The translations under genes and the position numbers were made by a program. Below the pieces are notes generated by a model. It saw nothing but the letters and a program-made list of their open reading frames with translations, searched no databases and had not been told where the DNA came from. This document shows positions 7,261 to 15,307 of a stretch of 36,311 nt of DNA, piece by piece. The stretch is from the NCBI GenBank assembly GCA_025980435.1, contig JAICXK010000017.1, forward strand, positions 1-36,311, read 5' to 3'. The DNA is from Bryobacteraceae bacterium. GTDB lineage: Bacteria > Acidobacteriota > Terriglobia > Bryobacterales > Bryobacteraceae. Each line of letters starts with the position of its first letter. The stretch's first letter is position 1.

Positions 7261-8538
7261 ATGCTCGACAAGACCTTCACCTATCGGAACGGTTTCCTGT
7301 TCTGCGAAGATGTTGCGCTATCCGATATTGCCGCTTTACATGGAACTCCGGCGTATATTTATTCCAAATCGGCGATCATTGACAGGTTCCGAGCCTATAA
7401 GGCTGCTCTGAAAGGGCTGTCACACCGTATCTGTTATTCGGTTAAGGCGAACTCCAATCTCGCGATTCTGGCTGCGCTCAAAGCCGAGGGCGCGGGTTTT
7501 GACATCGTGTCCGGAGGCGAACTATATCGAGTACTGGCCTGCGGCGGCGATCCGCGTTCCGTCGTGTTTTCCGGAGTCGGAAAAACGGAAGCGGAAATTC
7601 GCTTTGCCCTCGAGCGAGAGATACACAGCTTCAATTGCGAATCGGAAGCGGAAGTTTATTTGATCTCGCGAATTGCCGTGGAACTGGGGCGAACGGCAGT
7701 CATTGCCATCCGAGTGAACCCCGATGTCAACGCGATTACCCATCCTTACATCTCAACGGGTCTCAGGGAGCATAAGTTTGGCGTGGATATCGGAGCGGCC
7801 GAACGCATCTATGCGGCGGCGGCTCACCTGCCCGGCATCTCTGTCCAAGGGGTGAGCTGCCATATAGGCTCGCAACTACTCGACGTCGAGCCCCTGCTCG
7901 AAGCTGCTGGTAAGGCGCTGGAACTGGTTTCACGATTGCGCGCACAAGGTATTCCCATTCGGAACCTTGACCTTGGGGGCGGCCTTGGCGTACCCTACCG
8001 GGCGTCTGAGCGAGCGGCTGATATTGAAACTTTTATAAACCGGCTGCGGCCAAACGTGGAAGGCGCGGGCTTGACGCTCACACTCGAACCCGGCCGGTCG
8101 ATTGTAGCCGAGGCGGGTCTCCTGTTGACGCGTGTACTTCTTAACAAGTGTAACGGTCAGAAAACGTTCGTGATCGTCGATGCCGCCATGAACGATCTGA
8201 TCCGGCCTTCGCTGTACCAGGCTCATCATGAGATCGTTCCGGTGTGCCAGGATCCAAGGGCGGACAGAATCCGGGCGGACGTAGTAGGGCCTGTGTGCGA
8301 AACAGGCGACTTCTTTGCGCGCGGACGCGAACTGCCTTCCGTTCACCCCGGTGATTTGCTGGCCATCCAGACCACCGGCGCGTACGGGTTTGTTCTCGCC
8401 TCGAACTACAATTCACGCCTGCGACCCTGTGAACTTTTAGTAGATGGGACACGTATTATCCTCGCGAGGAGACGTGAGACCTACGAAGACCTCATTCGCG
8501 GCGAATTATCTAACATCGGAACTGAACCGGGAGCATAA
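7261..8538 (+). CDS. lysA: Diaminopimelate decarboxylase
   Basis: A 425-residue PLP enzyme of the fold III (alanine racemase-like) class, catalysing the last step of lysine synthesis from meso-diaminopimelate. Lys62 in CYSVKANSN is the PLP lysine. GGGLGVPY binds the phosphate, EPGRSIVAEAG contributes the specificity helix, and GPVCETGDF carries the catalytic Cys from the partner subunit. GAYGFVLASNYNSRLRP is the typical C-terminal Tyr motif. The ATG at 7261 is chosen; a TTG at 7249 overlapping the previous stop would add four residues and neither has a strong Shine-Dalgarno. It lies eight bases after the phosphatase gene in the same run. Confidence 0.96.
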   Translation: MLDKTFTYRNGFLFCEDVALSDIAALHGTPAYIYSKSAIIDRFRAYKAALKGLSHRICYSVKANSNLAILAALKAEGAGFDIVSGGELYRVLACGGDPRSVVFSGVGKTEAEIRFALEREIHSFNCESEAEVYLISRIAVELGRTAVIAIRVNPDVNAITHPYISTGLREHKFGVDIGAAERIYAAAAHLPGISVQGVSCHIGSQLLDVEPLLEAAGKALELVSRLRAQGIPIRNLDLGGGLGVPYRASERAADIETFINRLRPNVEGAGLTLTLEPGRSIVAEAGLLLTRVLLNKCNGQKTFVIVDAAMNDLIRPSLYQAHHEIVPVCQDPRADRIRADVVGPVCETGDFFARGRELPSVHPGDLLAIQTTGAYGFVLASNYNSRLRPCELLVDGTRIILARRRETYEDLIRGELSNIGTEPGA

Positions 8539-8556
8539 GCGGCCGGTTTAGGCGAA

Positions 8557-9483
8557 ATGAGCGATCCTCCCATTCTGGTTCGAAATCTTTACAAGTCGTA
8601 CGGCAACGTTGAAGCCGTACGAGGGATTGATCTCGAGATCGCTTCGGGAGAGGTTTTCGGCTTGCTCGGACCGAATGGGGCGGGGAAGACGACGACGATC
8701 GAAATCCTGGAGGGTTTGCGGCCCCGTACGAGCGGGCAGGTCTCGGTACTTGGTTTTGATCCAGCCCTGCAGAGTAAGGAGATCAAAAACCATATCGGCG
8801 TTTGCCTGCAGGCGACGAACCTGCCTGACAAAATCAAAGTTCATGAAGCGCTCGACCTGTTTGCGGCATTTTACGACCGTCAGGCGGATCGCGACAAAAT
8901 TCTACAGCGCCTTCAGCTTTGGGAGAAGCGTGAAGCCTTCTATAAATCTCTTTCCGGAGGGCAGAAGCAGCGCGTCGCTCTTGCCTTAGCTCTATTGAAC
9001 GAGCCCACGCTTCTCTTTCTGGACGAGCCTACAACCGGCCTGGACCCGCAGGTTCGCCACGAGATTCATGGAGTAATTCACGAACTGAAGGAGAATCACC
9101 GCTCGATCCTGATTACGACGCATTACATCGAAGAGGCGGAACGTCTTTGCGACCGGGTCGCCATCATCGATGGCGGGAAGATCATCGAACTTGGAACGCC
9201 GCGGGAGATACAACAGCGAGTTCTGGGCGAATCGCTGGTTGAAGTGACCACGAACGGCGTAATGCCATTCGACAAACTCCCGGATGCTTTACGCGACATG
9301 AAGCACACGACGCACGATGAGGGCCGTACACTTTCCATTCAGACGGACTCTCCGCCGGCAACTATTGTTGAGCTGGTCAAATGGATCGACCAGCACGGCT
9401 TAACATTGACCGACATCCATCTGAAGCGGCCTACGTTGGAGGACGTGTTTATTGAGCTCACCGGACGGAAACTGCGGGAATAA
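8557..9483 (+). CDS. ABC-2 type transporter ATP-binding protein
   Basis: A 308-residue ABC ATPase of the DrrA/CcmA/NatA type that drives ABC-2 permeases. Walker A is GPNGAGKTTT (about residues 39-48), the Q-loop is GVCLQATN, the signature is LSGGQKQR (about 133), Walker B is LLFLDEPTTGLDP and the H-loop is ITTHYIEEA. After residue 220 there is a C-terminal extension of about 85 residues ending PTLEDVFIELTGR, usual for this subfamily. It begins 18 bases after lysA and its TAA is followed directly by the ATG of the permease-amidohydrolase fusion, its obvious partner. The cargo is unknown. Confidence 0.95.
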   Translation: MSDPPILVRNLYKSYGNVEAVRGIDLEIASGEVFGLLGPNGAGKTTTIEILEGLRPRTSGQVSVLGFDPALQSKEIKNHIGVCLQATNLPDKIKVHEALDLFAAFYDRQADRDKILQRLQLWEKREAFYKSLSGGQKQRVALALALLNEPTLLFLDEPTTGLDPQVRHEIHGVIHELKENHRSILITTHYIEEAERLCDRVAIIDGGKIIELGTPREIQQRVLGESLVEVTTNGVMPFDKLPDALRDMKHTTHDEGRTLSIQTDSPPATIVELVKWIDQHGLTLTDIHLKRPTLEDVFIELTGRKLRE

Positions 9484-11676
9484 ATGAGACCGTATCTCGC
9501 GCAGATCAAGAGCAGCCTGCAGCTGATGGGCCGTGACCGCTCGATGTTGTTCTTCAGCTACGTTTTTCCGCTGGTCTTCTTTTTTCTGTTCGCGCAATTG
9601 TTCGATGGCCGCCAGAGCGCAGCTGCAATGGCCCAGGTCATCTCGATGGTCCTGATTATCGGCATATTGGGAAACGGTTTTTTCGGCGCGGGCATGCGAG
9701 CCATTCAGGACCGTGAGACTAACGTGCTGCGGCGATTCAAGGTGGCTCCCATCAGTGCGGCGCCCATCATCGTCGCCTCACTGGTATCGGGCCTGGTGGC
9801 CTTTTTGCCCTCTGTTTTCCTGTTCTTCTTTTTTGCTGCGACCATCTATCGCATGCCGCTGCCCCACAATCTGTTTTCAATTGTTGTGTTTGTCTCTATC
9901 GGCGTGATTGCCTTTCGCGCCATGGGCATGATTATCGCGGCGGTGGTGAACTCGGCGCAGGAAGGGAGCGTTCTCACACAGATTCTGTACCTTCCCATGC
10001 TGTTTCTGAGCGGTGCGACATTCCCTCTCAGCATCATGCCTATTTGGGTGCAGACCATCGCCCAGTTCATGCCCGCGACGTATTTGTATCAAGGTACGCA
10101 AGCGATCATGATAGGCGGTCAGGGAGTGCTGGCCAATCTCGTCGCCGTCTTCGCGCTGCTGATCACTCTGGCTGTTGCTCTGATTGTCGGCACGAAGCTG
10201 TTCCGCTGGGAGAAGGAAGAGAAAATCTCCGGAACCGCTAAGCTTTGGATTCTTGCGGTTCTGGCTCCGTTCTTTATTATGGGCGTCTACCAGGCGCGAA
10301 CGAAGCAGAACATCGAGCAGGCGAAGATCCTGGCGCGCGCCGCCGCCCGCAATCGCTCTGTACTGTTTCAGAACGCGCGAATATTCGTCGGTAATGGAAC
10401 GGTCATCCCGGATGGCGCGGTGCTGGTCCGTAACGGAAAAGTCGCGCAGGTCTTTACGGCTCCAGCCAACACAAAATCGCTTGATGCCGATGTGGTTGAC
10501 GCCGCAGGCAAGACTCTGATTCCCGGGCTGATCGACTTGCACGTCCACATTGGCGCCCCGGGAGGCGTTTACCGGGATATTGCAAAGTATGCCGATCCGA
10601 ACGCGCCAAAGCGAAGGTTGGCAGCCTATCTCTATAGCGGGATCACCGCCGTCCGAAGCACCGGCGATTGGCTTAACCAATCTCTCAATCTGCGCGCGGA
10701 GATCGAATCCGGCAAGTATCTCGGTGCGCAATTCTTCGCCTGCGGGCCCCTGTTCACCGCCGAAGGCGGACACCCGACGGAGCTCCTGAAGGTCCTTCCG
10801 GAGAGCCTGCGCAAGGAGGGCGAAGAGCAGTTCCTCCGGGTGCCGAAATCGCCGGAGCAAGCTCGAAGAATGGTCGACGATCTGAAGCACGCCGGAGTTG
10901 ATTGCATTAAGGGCGTCCTGGATGCCGGAAACGAAAATTGGGGCCGCTTCAATCGCCTGGATACGAAAATATATGATGCCGTGATCGCGGAGGCCATTCG
11001 CGACGGACTGCCTTCGGTAACCCACACCGGAAGCGCCGCCGACGTGAAAGACGCAGCCGATGCGGACACGAGCAGCGTCGAGCACGGTTCGATGGTTGAT
11101 TTGATTCCGGATTCAACCTTCTCGGAAATGAAGAGGAAAGGCATCGCCTATGATCCGACGGTCAGCGTATTTGAAGCGATGGTGGACATGCGAACAGGCA
11201 ACCCCGAACTGCTGAATCGCTCGTTGCTACAGCAGGCCGCTCCGGCGGATTTGCTCGAATCTACTCGCGCTGTAGTTCAGAAAGAGAATAAGACAGATCC
11301 CGAACGCTTCAATGGCCTCATGAATCGGGTCAACAAAAATCTACTGAACGCATATAAATCCGACGTGATGCTGATCGCTGGCTCCGACGCCGGAAATATG
11401 CTGGTGATTCACGGCCCAACCGTGCAACACGAGATGGAACTCTGGGTGAAGGCCGGCATTCCAGCGGCCGTAGCCCTGCAGGCGGCCACCTACAATGCCG
11501 CGAAGATCTTACGCGCTGATGATCGGATCGGCAGCATTCAGCCCGGCCGCGATGCGAATCTCGTTCTCCTGGATGGCGATCCTGTTAAAGATATTTCGAA
11601 CACGGAGCACATCTACTCGGTGATGTTCCGCGGGGAACGCATCGACCGTTCGGAATTGCTGAAACAAGATCAGTGA
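9484..11676 (+). CDS. ABC-2 permease fused to an imidazolonepropionase-like amidohydrolase
   Basis: One 730-residue frame holds two families. Residues 1-240 are an ABC-2 permease with six predicted helices (about 20-40, 50-70, 95-122, 129-155, 163-182, 213-238), including the LSGATFPLSIMP loop and PATYLYQGTQ segment of DrrB-like permeases. A seventh hydrophobic stretch lies at 253-269. Residues 290-730 are an amidohydrolase: HVH (His353, His355), Lys476 in DCIKGVLDAG, His514 in THTG, His534 in EHGS and Asp635 in GSDAG, so the binuclear metal site is complete, and an AATYNAAKIL...GSIQPGRDANLVLLDGDP ending is typical. With six helices plus one the enzyme would sit outside the cytoplasmic membrane. 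The ATG directly follows the ATPase stop. I know no characterised protein with this architecture. Confidence 0.9.
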   Translation: MRPYLAQIKSSLQLMGRDRSMLFFSYVFPLVFFFLFAQLFDGRQSAAAMAQVISMVLIIGILGNGFFGAGMRAIQDRETNVLRRFKVAPISAAPIIVASLVSGLVAFLPSVFLFFFFAATIYRMPLPHNLFSIVVFVSIGVIAFRAMGMIIAAVVNSAQEGSVLTQILYLPMLFLSGATFPLSIMPIWVQTIAQFMPATYLYQGTQAIMIGGQGVLANLVAVFALLITLAVALIVGTKLFRWEKEEKISGTAKLWILAVLAPFFIMGVYQARTKQNIEQAKILARAAARNRSVLFQNARIFVGNGTVIPDGAVLVRNGKVAQVFTAPANTKSLDADVVDAAGKTLIPGLIDLHVHIGAPGGVYRDIAKYADPNAPKRRLAAYLYSGITAVRSTGDWLNQSLNLRAEIESGKYLGAQFFACGPLFTAEGGHPTELLKVLPESLRKEGEEQFLRVPKSPEQARRMVDDLKHAGVDCIKGVLDAGNENWGRFNRLDTKIYDAVIAEAIRDGLPSVTHTGSAADVKDAADADTSSVEHGSMVDLIPDSTFSEMKRKGIAYDPTVSVFEAMVDMRTGNPELLNRSLLQQAAPADLLESTRAVVQKENKTDPERFNGLMNRVNKNLLNAYKSDVMLIAGSDAGNMLVIHGPTVQHEMELWVKAGIPAAVALQAATYNAAKILRADDRIGSIQPGRDANLVLLDGDPVKDISNTEHIYSVMFRGERIDRSELLKQDQ

Positions 11677-11708
11677 TGCGAACTGAACCGGGCGCGAAAG
11701 CAAGCGGC

Positions 11709-12812
11709 CTACAAAAACGTCTTAAACTCGATCACATCGCCATCCTGTACGACGTACTCCTTTCCTTCCGTGCGAAGTTTGCCCAGTTCGCGAGCGCGCG
11801 CGAAGGAGCCCGCTGCGACTAGATCGCCGTAGGAAATACACTCCGCCGAAATGAAGCTCTTTTCGAAATCGGAGTGAATCACGCCCGCCGCCTGCGGAGC
11901 CTTGTCGCCCGCCCGGATGGTCCAGGCGCGGCTTTCTTTCTCACCGGTGGTGAGAAAGGTTCGAAGGCCCAGCAGATGATATGCTTCGCGGATCAAGTTG
12001 GTTGCGCCGGTGTCGGATACCCCCAGGCCCGCCAGGTACTCTTGCCGCTCCTCCTGCGATAAGGTCACCAGTTCGGATTCAATTTCCGCCGACACGACCA
12101 CCGCCCCCGTATCGTGGTGCTTTTGTACGTATTCCCTCACTTGCCGCACGAACCCGTTGGTTTCAGCGGTCGCGAGGTCGCCTTCCGCGACGTTGCAGGC
12201 GAACAGTGTCGGTTTCGATGTCAGAAGAAAGAATGTCCGCACAAGCGACCTCTCCTCGGGGGTCAAATCAAGTGTCACGACTGTTTTCCCTGTATTCAGG
12301 TGCCGCTCCAGTGTCTCGAGTAGATCCACTTCCGCGAGCGCTTTCTTATCTCCACTTTTGGCAGCCTTCTGCTGTTTGGCCCTGCGCTTCTCAACGGATT
12401 CCAGATCTGCAAGCACTAGCTCCGTATTAATGATTTCGATATCGCGAACCGGGTCCACGGTATCCATCACGTGTTCAATATTCGAATCTTCAAAGCAGCG
12501 CACAACCTGAACGATTGCATCCACTTCGCGAATGTGGCCCAGAAACTGATTGCCCAGACCTTCCCCCTTGCTGGCCCCTTTCACCAGTCCGGCAATGTCG
12601 ACGAACTCAAATACCGCAGGTATGACCTTCTGGGATGCGCTCATTTTAGCGAGCACTTCCAGGCGGTCGTCGGGAACCGTTACGATTCCGGTGTTCGGTT
12701 CGATGGTGCAAAACCGATAATTCGCTGCCAGCGCCTTTCTGGTTTGCGTGACCGCGTTGAACAGGGTGCTTTTTCCTACATTGGGAAGCCCCACGATTCC
12801 AGCCGTTAACAT
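11709..12812 (-). CDS. ychF: YchF/Ola1-type ribosome-associated ATPase
   Basis: A 367-residue universally conserved P-loop protein. The start TAGIVGLPNVGKSTLFNAVT is the G1 motif, VDIAGLVKGASKGEGLGN is G3 with its switch region, and NVAE (about residue 205) replaces the usual NKxD, which is the YchF feature giving ATP rather than GTP preference. The helical insertion (about 130-190) and the C-terminal TGS domain ending GDVIEFKTFL are present. It binds ribosomes and is linked to oxidative stress control of translation. It is divergent from rsmG with only 33 bases between the start codons, and convergent with the transporter operon. Confidence 0.97.
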   Translation of the reverse strand: MLTAGIVGLPNVGKSTLFNAVTQTRKALAANYRFCTIEPNTGIVTVPDDRLEVLAKMSASQKVIPAVFEFVDIAGLVKGASKGEGLGNQFLGHIREVDAIVQVVRCFEDSNIEHVMDTVDPVRDIEIINTELVLADLESVEKRRAKQQKAAKSGDKKALAEVDLLETLERHLNTGKTVVTLDLTPEERSLVRTFFLLTSKPTLFACNVAEGDLATAETNGFVRQVREYVQKHHDTGAVVVSAEIESELVTLSQEERQEYLAGLGVSDTGATNLIREAYHLLGLRTFLTTGEKESRAWTIRAGDKAPQAAGVIHSDFEKSFISAECISYGDLVAAGSFARARELGKLRTEGKEYVVQDGDVIEFKTFL

Positions 12813-12845
12813 TCAATCCATTTTCGCGGATGCCATGATGAAAAC

Positions 12846-13478
12846 GTGCAGTTTGAGGAGGAGCTTGCCCGCGTATTGCCGGCCGATGTGCCATATCGGG
12901 AGCAACTCATCGTCAAAGCGGGGCGGCACCTCCACTTGATACTCGCCGCAAATCAGCACATGAACCTCACTCGCATCACGAGCCCGGAGGAGGCGGCGGT
13001 TAAACACGTGTATGATTCGGTCGCACCCTGGAAACACTTCTCCCGCGCAAAACGCGTCCTGGATGCCGGAACCGGCGCCGGATTCCCCGGGCTTCCTCTT
13101 TCAATCGTGCTGCCCGGAACGCGCTTCACTCTTGCGGAATCGACTCAAAAGAAAGCCCGGTTCGTCGATTCGGCGGTTGAAGCGCTGGAACTGTGTAACG
13201 TGCATGTATCGGCCGAGCGAGCCGAAGACAAGGCGTTGTCACAGCACCCGGAAATCATCATCGCTCGGGCGGTTGCTCCCATGCACCGGTTGCTTGATCT
13301 GTTTGCGAAATCTCTGAAACGCGGTTCGCGCCTTATGCTCTACAAGGGGCCGGAGGTGGAAACGGAACTTCAGGACGTTAACTCCCACCGGGTAAGAGCC
13401 GAAATCATCTTCCGGTATGAATTGCCGAATGGCATGGGCGCCCGCACCCTCGTGCAGGTGCAGGCTCAGCCGCGCTGA
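12846..13478 (+). CDS. rsmG: 16S rRNA (guanine-527-N7) methyltransferase
   Basis: A 210-residue SAM-dependent methyltransferase modifying 16S rRNA G527. NLTRITSPEEAAVKHVYDS is the family-specific N-terminal motif, and VLDAGTGAGFPGLPLSI is the SAM-binding motif I (about residues 69-85). FTLAESTQKKARFV is motif II, and IIARAVAPM is the late conserved segment. The start is a GTG at 12846, preceded by no good Shine-Dalgarno; the length is normal for RsmG. Its -35 region must lie inside ychF because the genes start 33 bases apart. The 3' end overlaps the convergent DUF423 gene by 13 bases. Confidence 0.94.
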   Translation: MQFEEELARVLPADVPYREQLIVKAGRHLHLILAANQHMNLTRITSPEEAAVKHVYDSVAPWKHFSRAKRVLDAGTGAGFPGLPLSIVLPGTRFTLAESTQKKARFVDSAVEALELCNVHVSAERAEDKALSQHPEIIIARAVAPMHRLLDLFAKSLKRGSRLMLYKGPEVETELQDVNSHRVRAEIIFRYELPNGMGARTLVQVQAQPR

Positions 13479-13843
13479 GCTCTCAAAACTTCATACGCCA
13501 GCACCAGCCATCCGGCGATGAACGCGATCCCTCCAATTGGCGTAATCGCTCCAAGAATACGGATTCCGGAGATCGCCAGAGCGTACAGGCTGCCTGAGAA
13601 CAGGACGATGCCGATCAGCAGCAGCCAGCCCACGCGCGCCTGCCCCGCCGGGGAAATAGCGCTGGTACGTGCTAAAAGGGCAACCACCAATATGCCTAAG
13701 GCGTGTATGAAATGATAGAACACGGCTTTCTCATATACCGACATCGAATATGCGTCCAACCGGTTTCTAAGGCCGTGGGCTCCAAACGCGCCGAAGCCCA
13801 CCGCAAACGCCATCAGGAATGCTCCAACCGCTGACCAGTTCAT
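13466..13843 (-). CDS. DUF423-family membrane protein
   Basis: A 125-residue protein with about four transmembrane helices. The N-terminal segment VGFGAFGAHGLRNRLDAYSMSVYEKAVFYHFIHALG contains the GAFGAHGL and YHFxHAL signatures of the DUF423 (YgdD-like) family. No function is established. The gene is convergent with rsmG and overlaps its end by 13 bases. Its start codon abuts a perfect inverted repeat at 13843-13857. Confidence 0.9.
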   Translation of the reverse strand: MNWSAVGAFLMAFAVGFGAFGAHGLRNRLDAYSMSVYEKAVFYHFIHALGILVVALLARTSAISPAGQARVGWLLLIGIVLFSGSLYALAISGIRILGAITPIGGIAFIAGWLVLAYEVLRAQRG

Positions 13844-13857
13844 TACAACCGTTGTAA
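13843..13857. promoter_or_regulatory. Inverted repeat TTACAA-N3-TTGTAA
   Basis: Six-base arms with a three-base centre form a perfect palindrome that touches the ATG of the DUF423 gene and lies in the 85-base divergent gap before the aldo/keto reductase. This is a plausible operator; no regulator gene is visible beside it. Confidence 0.3.
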
Positions 13858-13866
13858 CAGGGTGAG

Positions 13867-13882
13867 TGCGGACCCATCCGCA
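13867..13882. promoter_or_regulatory. Inverted repeat TGCGGA-N4-TCCGCA
   Basis: A second perfect palindrome in the same divergent gap, nine bases after the first, with six-base arms and a CCCA centre. It could be an operator or a small hairpin in the leader of the aldo/keto reductase transcript. Confidence 0.3.
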
Positions 13883-13928
13883 ATTCTCCTGATCATGTCA
13901 AGGTTCAATTAGGTCTAGAGTATGTGGT

Positions 13929-14915
13929 ATGGACCGAAGACAAGTCCTGAACATCATTGCCAGCGCCGGAATAGCGGCTGTGGCTTCCGCGCAGTCGAAT
14001 GAAACGGCGCACTCAAACGGAATGATCTACCGGAAGTTGGGCAGTACGGGTGAGCGCGTTTCGGCCATCGGGCTGGGCGGCTATCACATCTCAGTGCCAA
14101 GTGAAGAGGATGGTATCCGGATCGTTCGCTCCGCCCTGGACCGCGGGATCACGTTTCTGGACAACTGCTGGGACTACGCCGATGGCGTGTCCGAAGTTCG
14201 CATGGGGAAAGCGTTGCGCGATGGTTATCGCCGGAAGGCATTTCTCATGACGAAGTTCGATGGGCGCACAAAAAAGGCCGCGGCACAGCAGATCGACCAA
14301 TCGCTGCAGCGGCTCCAGACGGATCATATCGACCTCATCCAATACCACGAAAACATCAGGCTCGACGATCCGGACAGATTCTTCGCAAATGGCGGTGCTC
14401 TGGAGGCCGTTATGGCGGCCAAACAGGCCGGCAAAATTCGCTATATCGGATTCACCGGGCACAAAGACCCGCTCGTTCATGAACGCATGCTCGAGGTCGC
14501 CAAGCAGCGCCATTTCCATTTTGATGCCTGCCAAATGCCCCTGAACCCGATGGATGCTCATTTCCGCAGCTTCGCGAATAACGTCGTTCCGAAACTCGTG
14601 GAGGAGGGGATTGCGGTGCTCGGGATGAAGCCGATGGGGAGCGGCCTGATTCTGAAGAGCAATACCGTCACACCTCTCGAATGTTTGCACTACGCCCTCA
14701 ATCTTCCTACTTCAGTCGTCATTACCGGCTGCGAGAGCACGAAAGATCTCGATCAGGCGTTTGGAGCCGCACGGAGCTTCAAGCCGATGACCGAGGCGCA
14801 GGTGATTGCGATTCTCGACAAAACGCGAACGGCCGCTCAGCACGGCCAATACGAGCAGTTCAAGATCAGCACCATGTTTGACGGCACAATCCAAAATCCG
14901 CAATGGATGGGATAA
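13929..14915 (+). CDS. Aldo/keto reductase with an N-terminal export-like signal
   Basis: A 328-residue NAD(P)H-dependent reductase. After a 22-residue N-terminal segment with MDRRQVL and a small hydrophobic AGIAAVASA core, which resembles a Tat signal peptide, comes the TIM-barrel domain starting YRKLGSTGERVSAIGLG. The catalytic tetrad looks present: Asp in FLDNCWDYAD, Tyr four residues later, Lys in MTKFDG and His in IQYHEN. SVVITGCEST is the cofactor-binding C-terminal part. Exported aldo/keto reductases with this layout are frequent in Acidobacteria and Planctomycetes. The substrate is unknown. Confidence 0.9.
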   Translation: MDRRQVLNIIASAGIAAVASAQSNETAHSNGMIYRKLGSTGERVSAIGLGGYHISVPSEEDGIRIVRSALDRGITFLDNCWDYADGVSEVRMGKALRDGYRRKAFLMTKFDGRTKKAAAQQIDQSLQRLQTDHIDLIQYHENIRLDDPDRFFANGGALEAVMAAKQAGKIRYIGFTGHKDPLVHERMLEVAKQRHFHFDACQMPLNPMDAHFRSFANNVVPKLVEEGIAVLGMKPMGSGLILKSNTVTPLECLHYALNLPTSVVITGCESTKDLDQAFGAARSFKPMTEAQVIAILDKTRTAAQHGQYEQFKISTMFDGTIQNPQWMG

Positions 14916-14926
14916 GGCTTAGCCAG

Positions 14927-15247
14927 TCACCGCGCCACGAGCGCGTGCTTTGCCTTGCAGTCTTCCGAACAATAATAGAAAGTTTGTCCGCCAGCCTGGC
15001 GCCGGAACTGAGTCGATTCCGCCACGTACGTTCCGCAAACCGGATCTTTGTGTAGCTCGCTCCCTTTGGGCGGAGTGTTGGAGGGTGCGTTCTGGCTTGC
15101 GCCACTTGCGCTCGGTTGATCCTGCGGCCCGCGCTGGAAAGCCGTGGCGGAGCTGTTTGCGACGCCCTTCAGAAAACTGGTTAGGATCGCTCGTGCCGCG
15201 ATCACAAGGATGATCGTGACCAGAAGTTCAATAGCTGCGCGGAGCAT
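14927..15247 (-). CDS. Small membrane-anchored protein with TRASH/YHS-like zinc domain
   Basis: A 106-residue protein. An N-terminal helix (residues 4-24, AAIELLVTIILVIAARAILTS) anchors it, followed by a Ser/Pro/Gln-rich linker. The C-terminal domain is DPVCGTYVAE...FYYCSEDCKAKH, a Cys-x(n)-Cys-x3-Cys metal-binding pattern like YHS/TRASH domains. These bind metals and often accompany heavy-metal handling. The ATG at 15247 is chosen because it begins the membrane helix; an in-frame TTG at 15298 would read through the hairpin upstream. It is read in the same direction as the TPR gene before it, but a terminator-like hairpin lies between. Confidence 0.8.
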   Translation of the reverse strand: MLRAAIELLVTIILVIAARAILTSFLKGVANSSATAFQRGPQDQPSASGASQNAPSNTPPKGSELHKDPVCGTYVAESTQFRRQAGGQTFYYCSEDCKAKHALVAR

Positions 15248-15263
15248 TCCAGTAAAGCACGGA

Positions 15264-15288
15264 GGCCAGGAGTTGTTGCCTCCTGGCC
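15264..15288 (-). terminator. Terminator-like hairpin after the TPR gene
   Basis: Nine-base perfect arms GGCCAGGAG and CTCCTGGCC are separated by seven bases. The hairpin lies 20 bases past the stop codon of the upstream TPR gene. There is only a weak T-rich tail on the complement strand (TGCTTT), so termination may be partial. Confidence 0.5.
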
Positions 15289-15307
15289 CTTGATGCAATC
15301 AATTCGA

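Noticed and set aside
9877-11085. Antisense frame of 402 codons inside the permease-amidohydrolase gene
   Set aside because: The sense strand encodes two clear families with intact motifs; the antisense product looks like a shadow.
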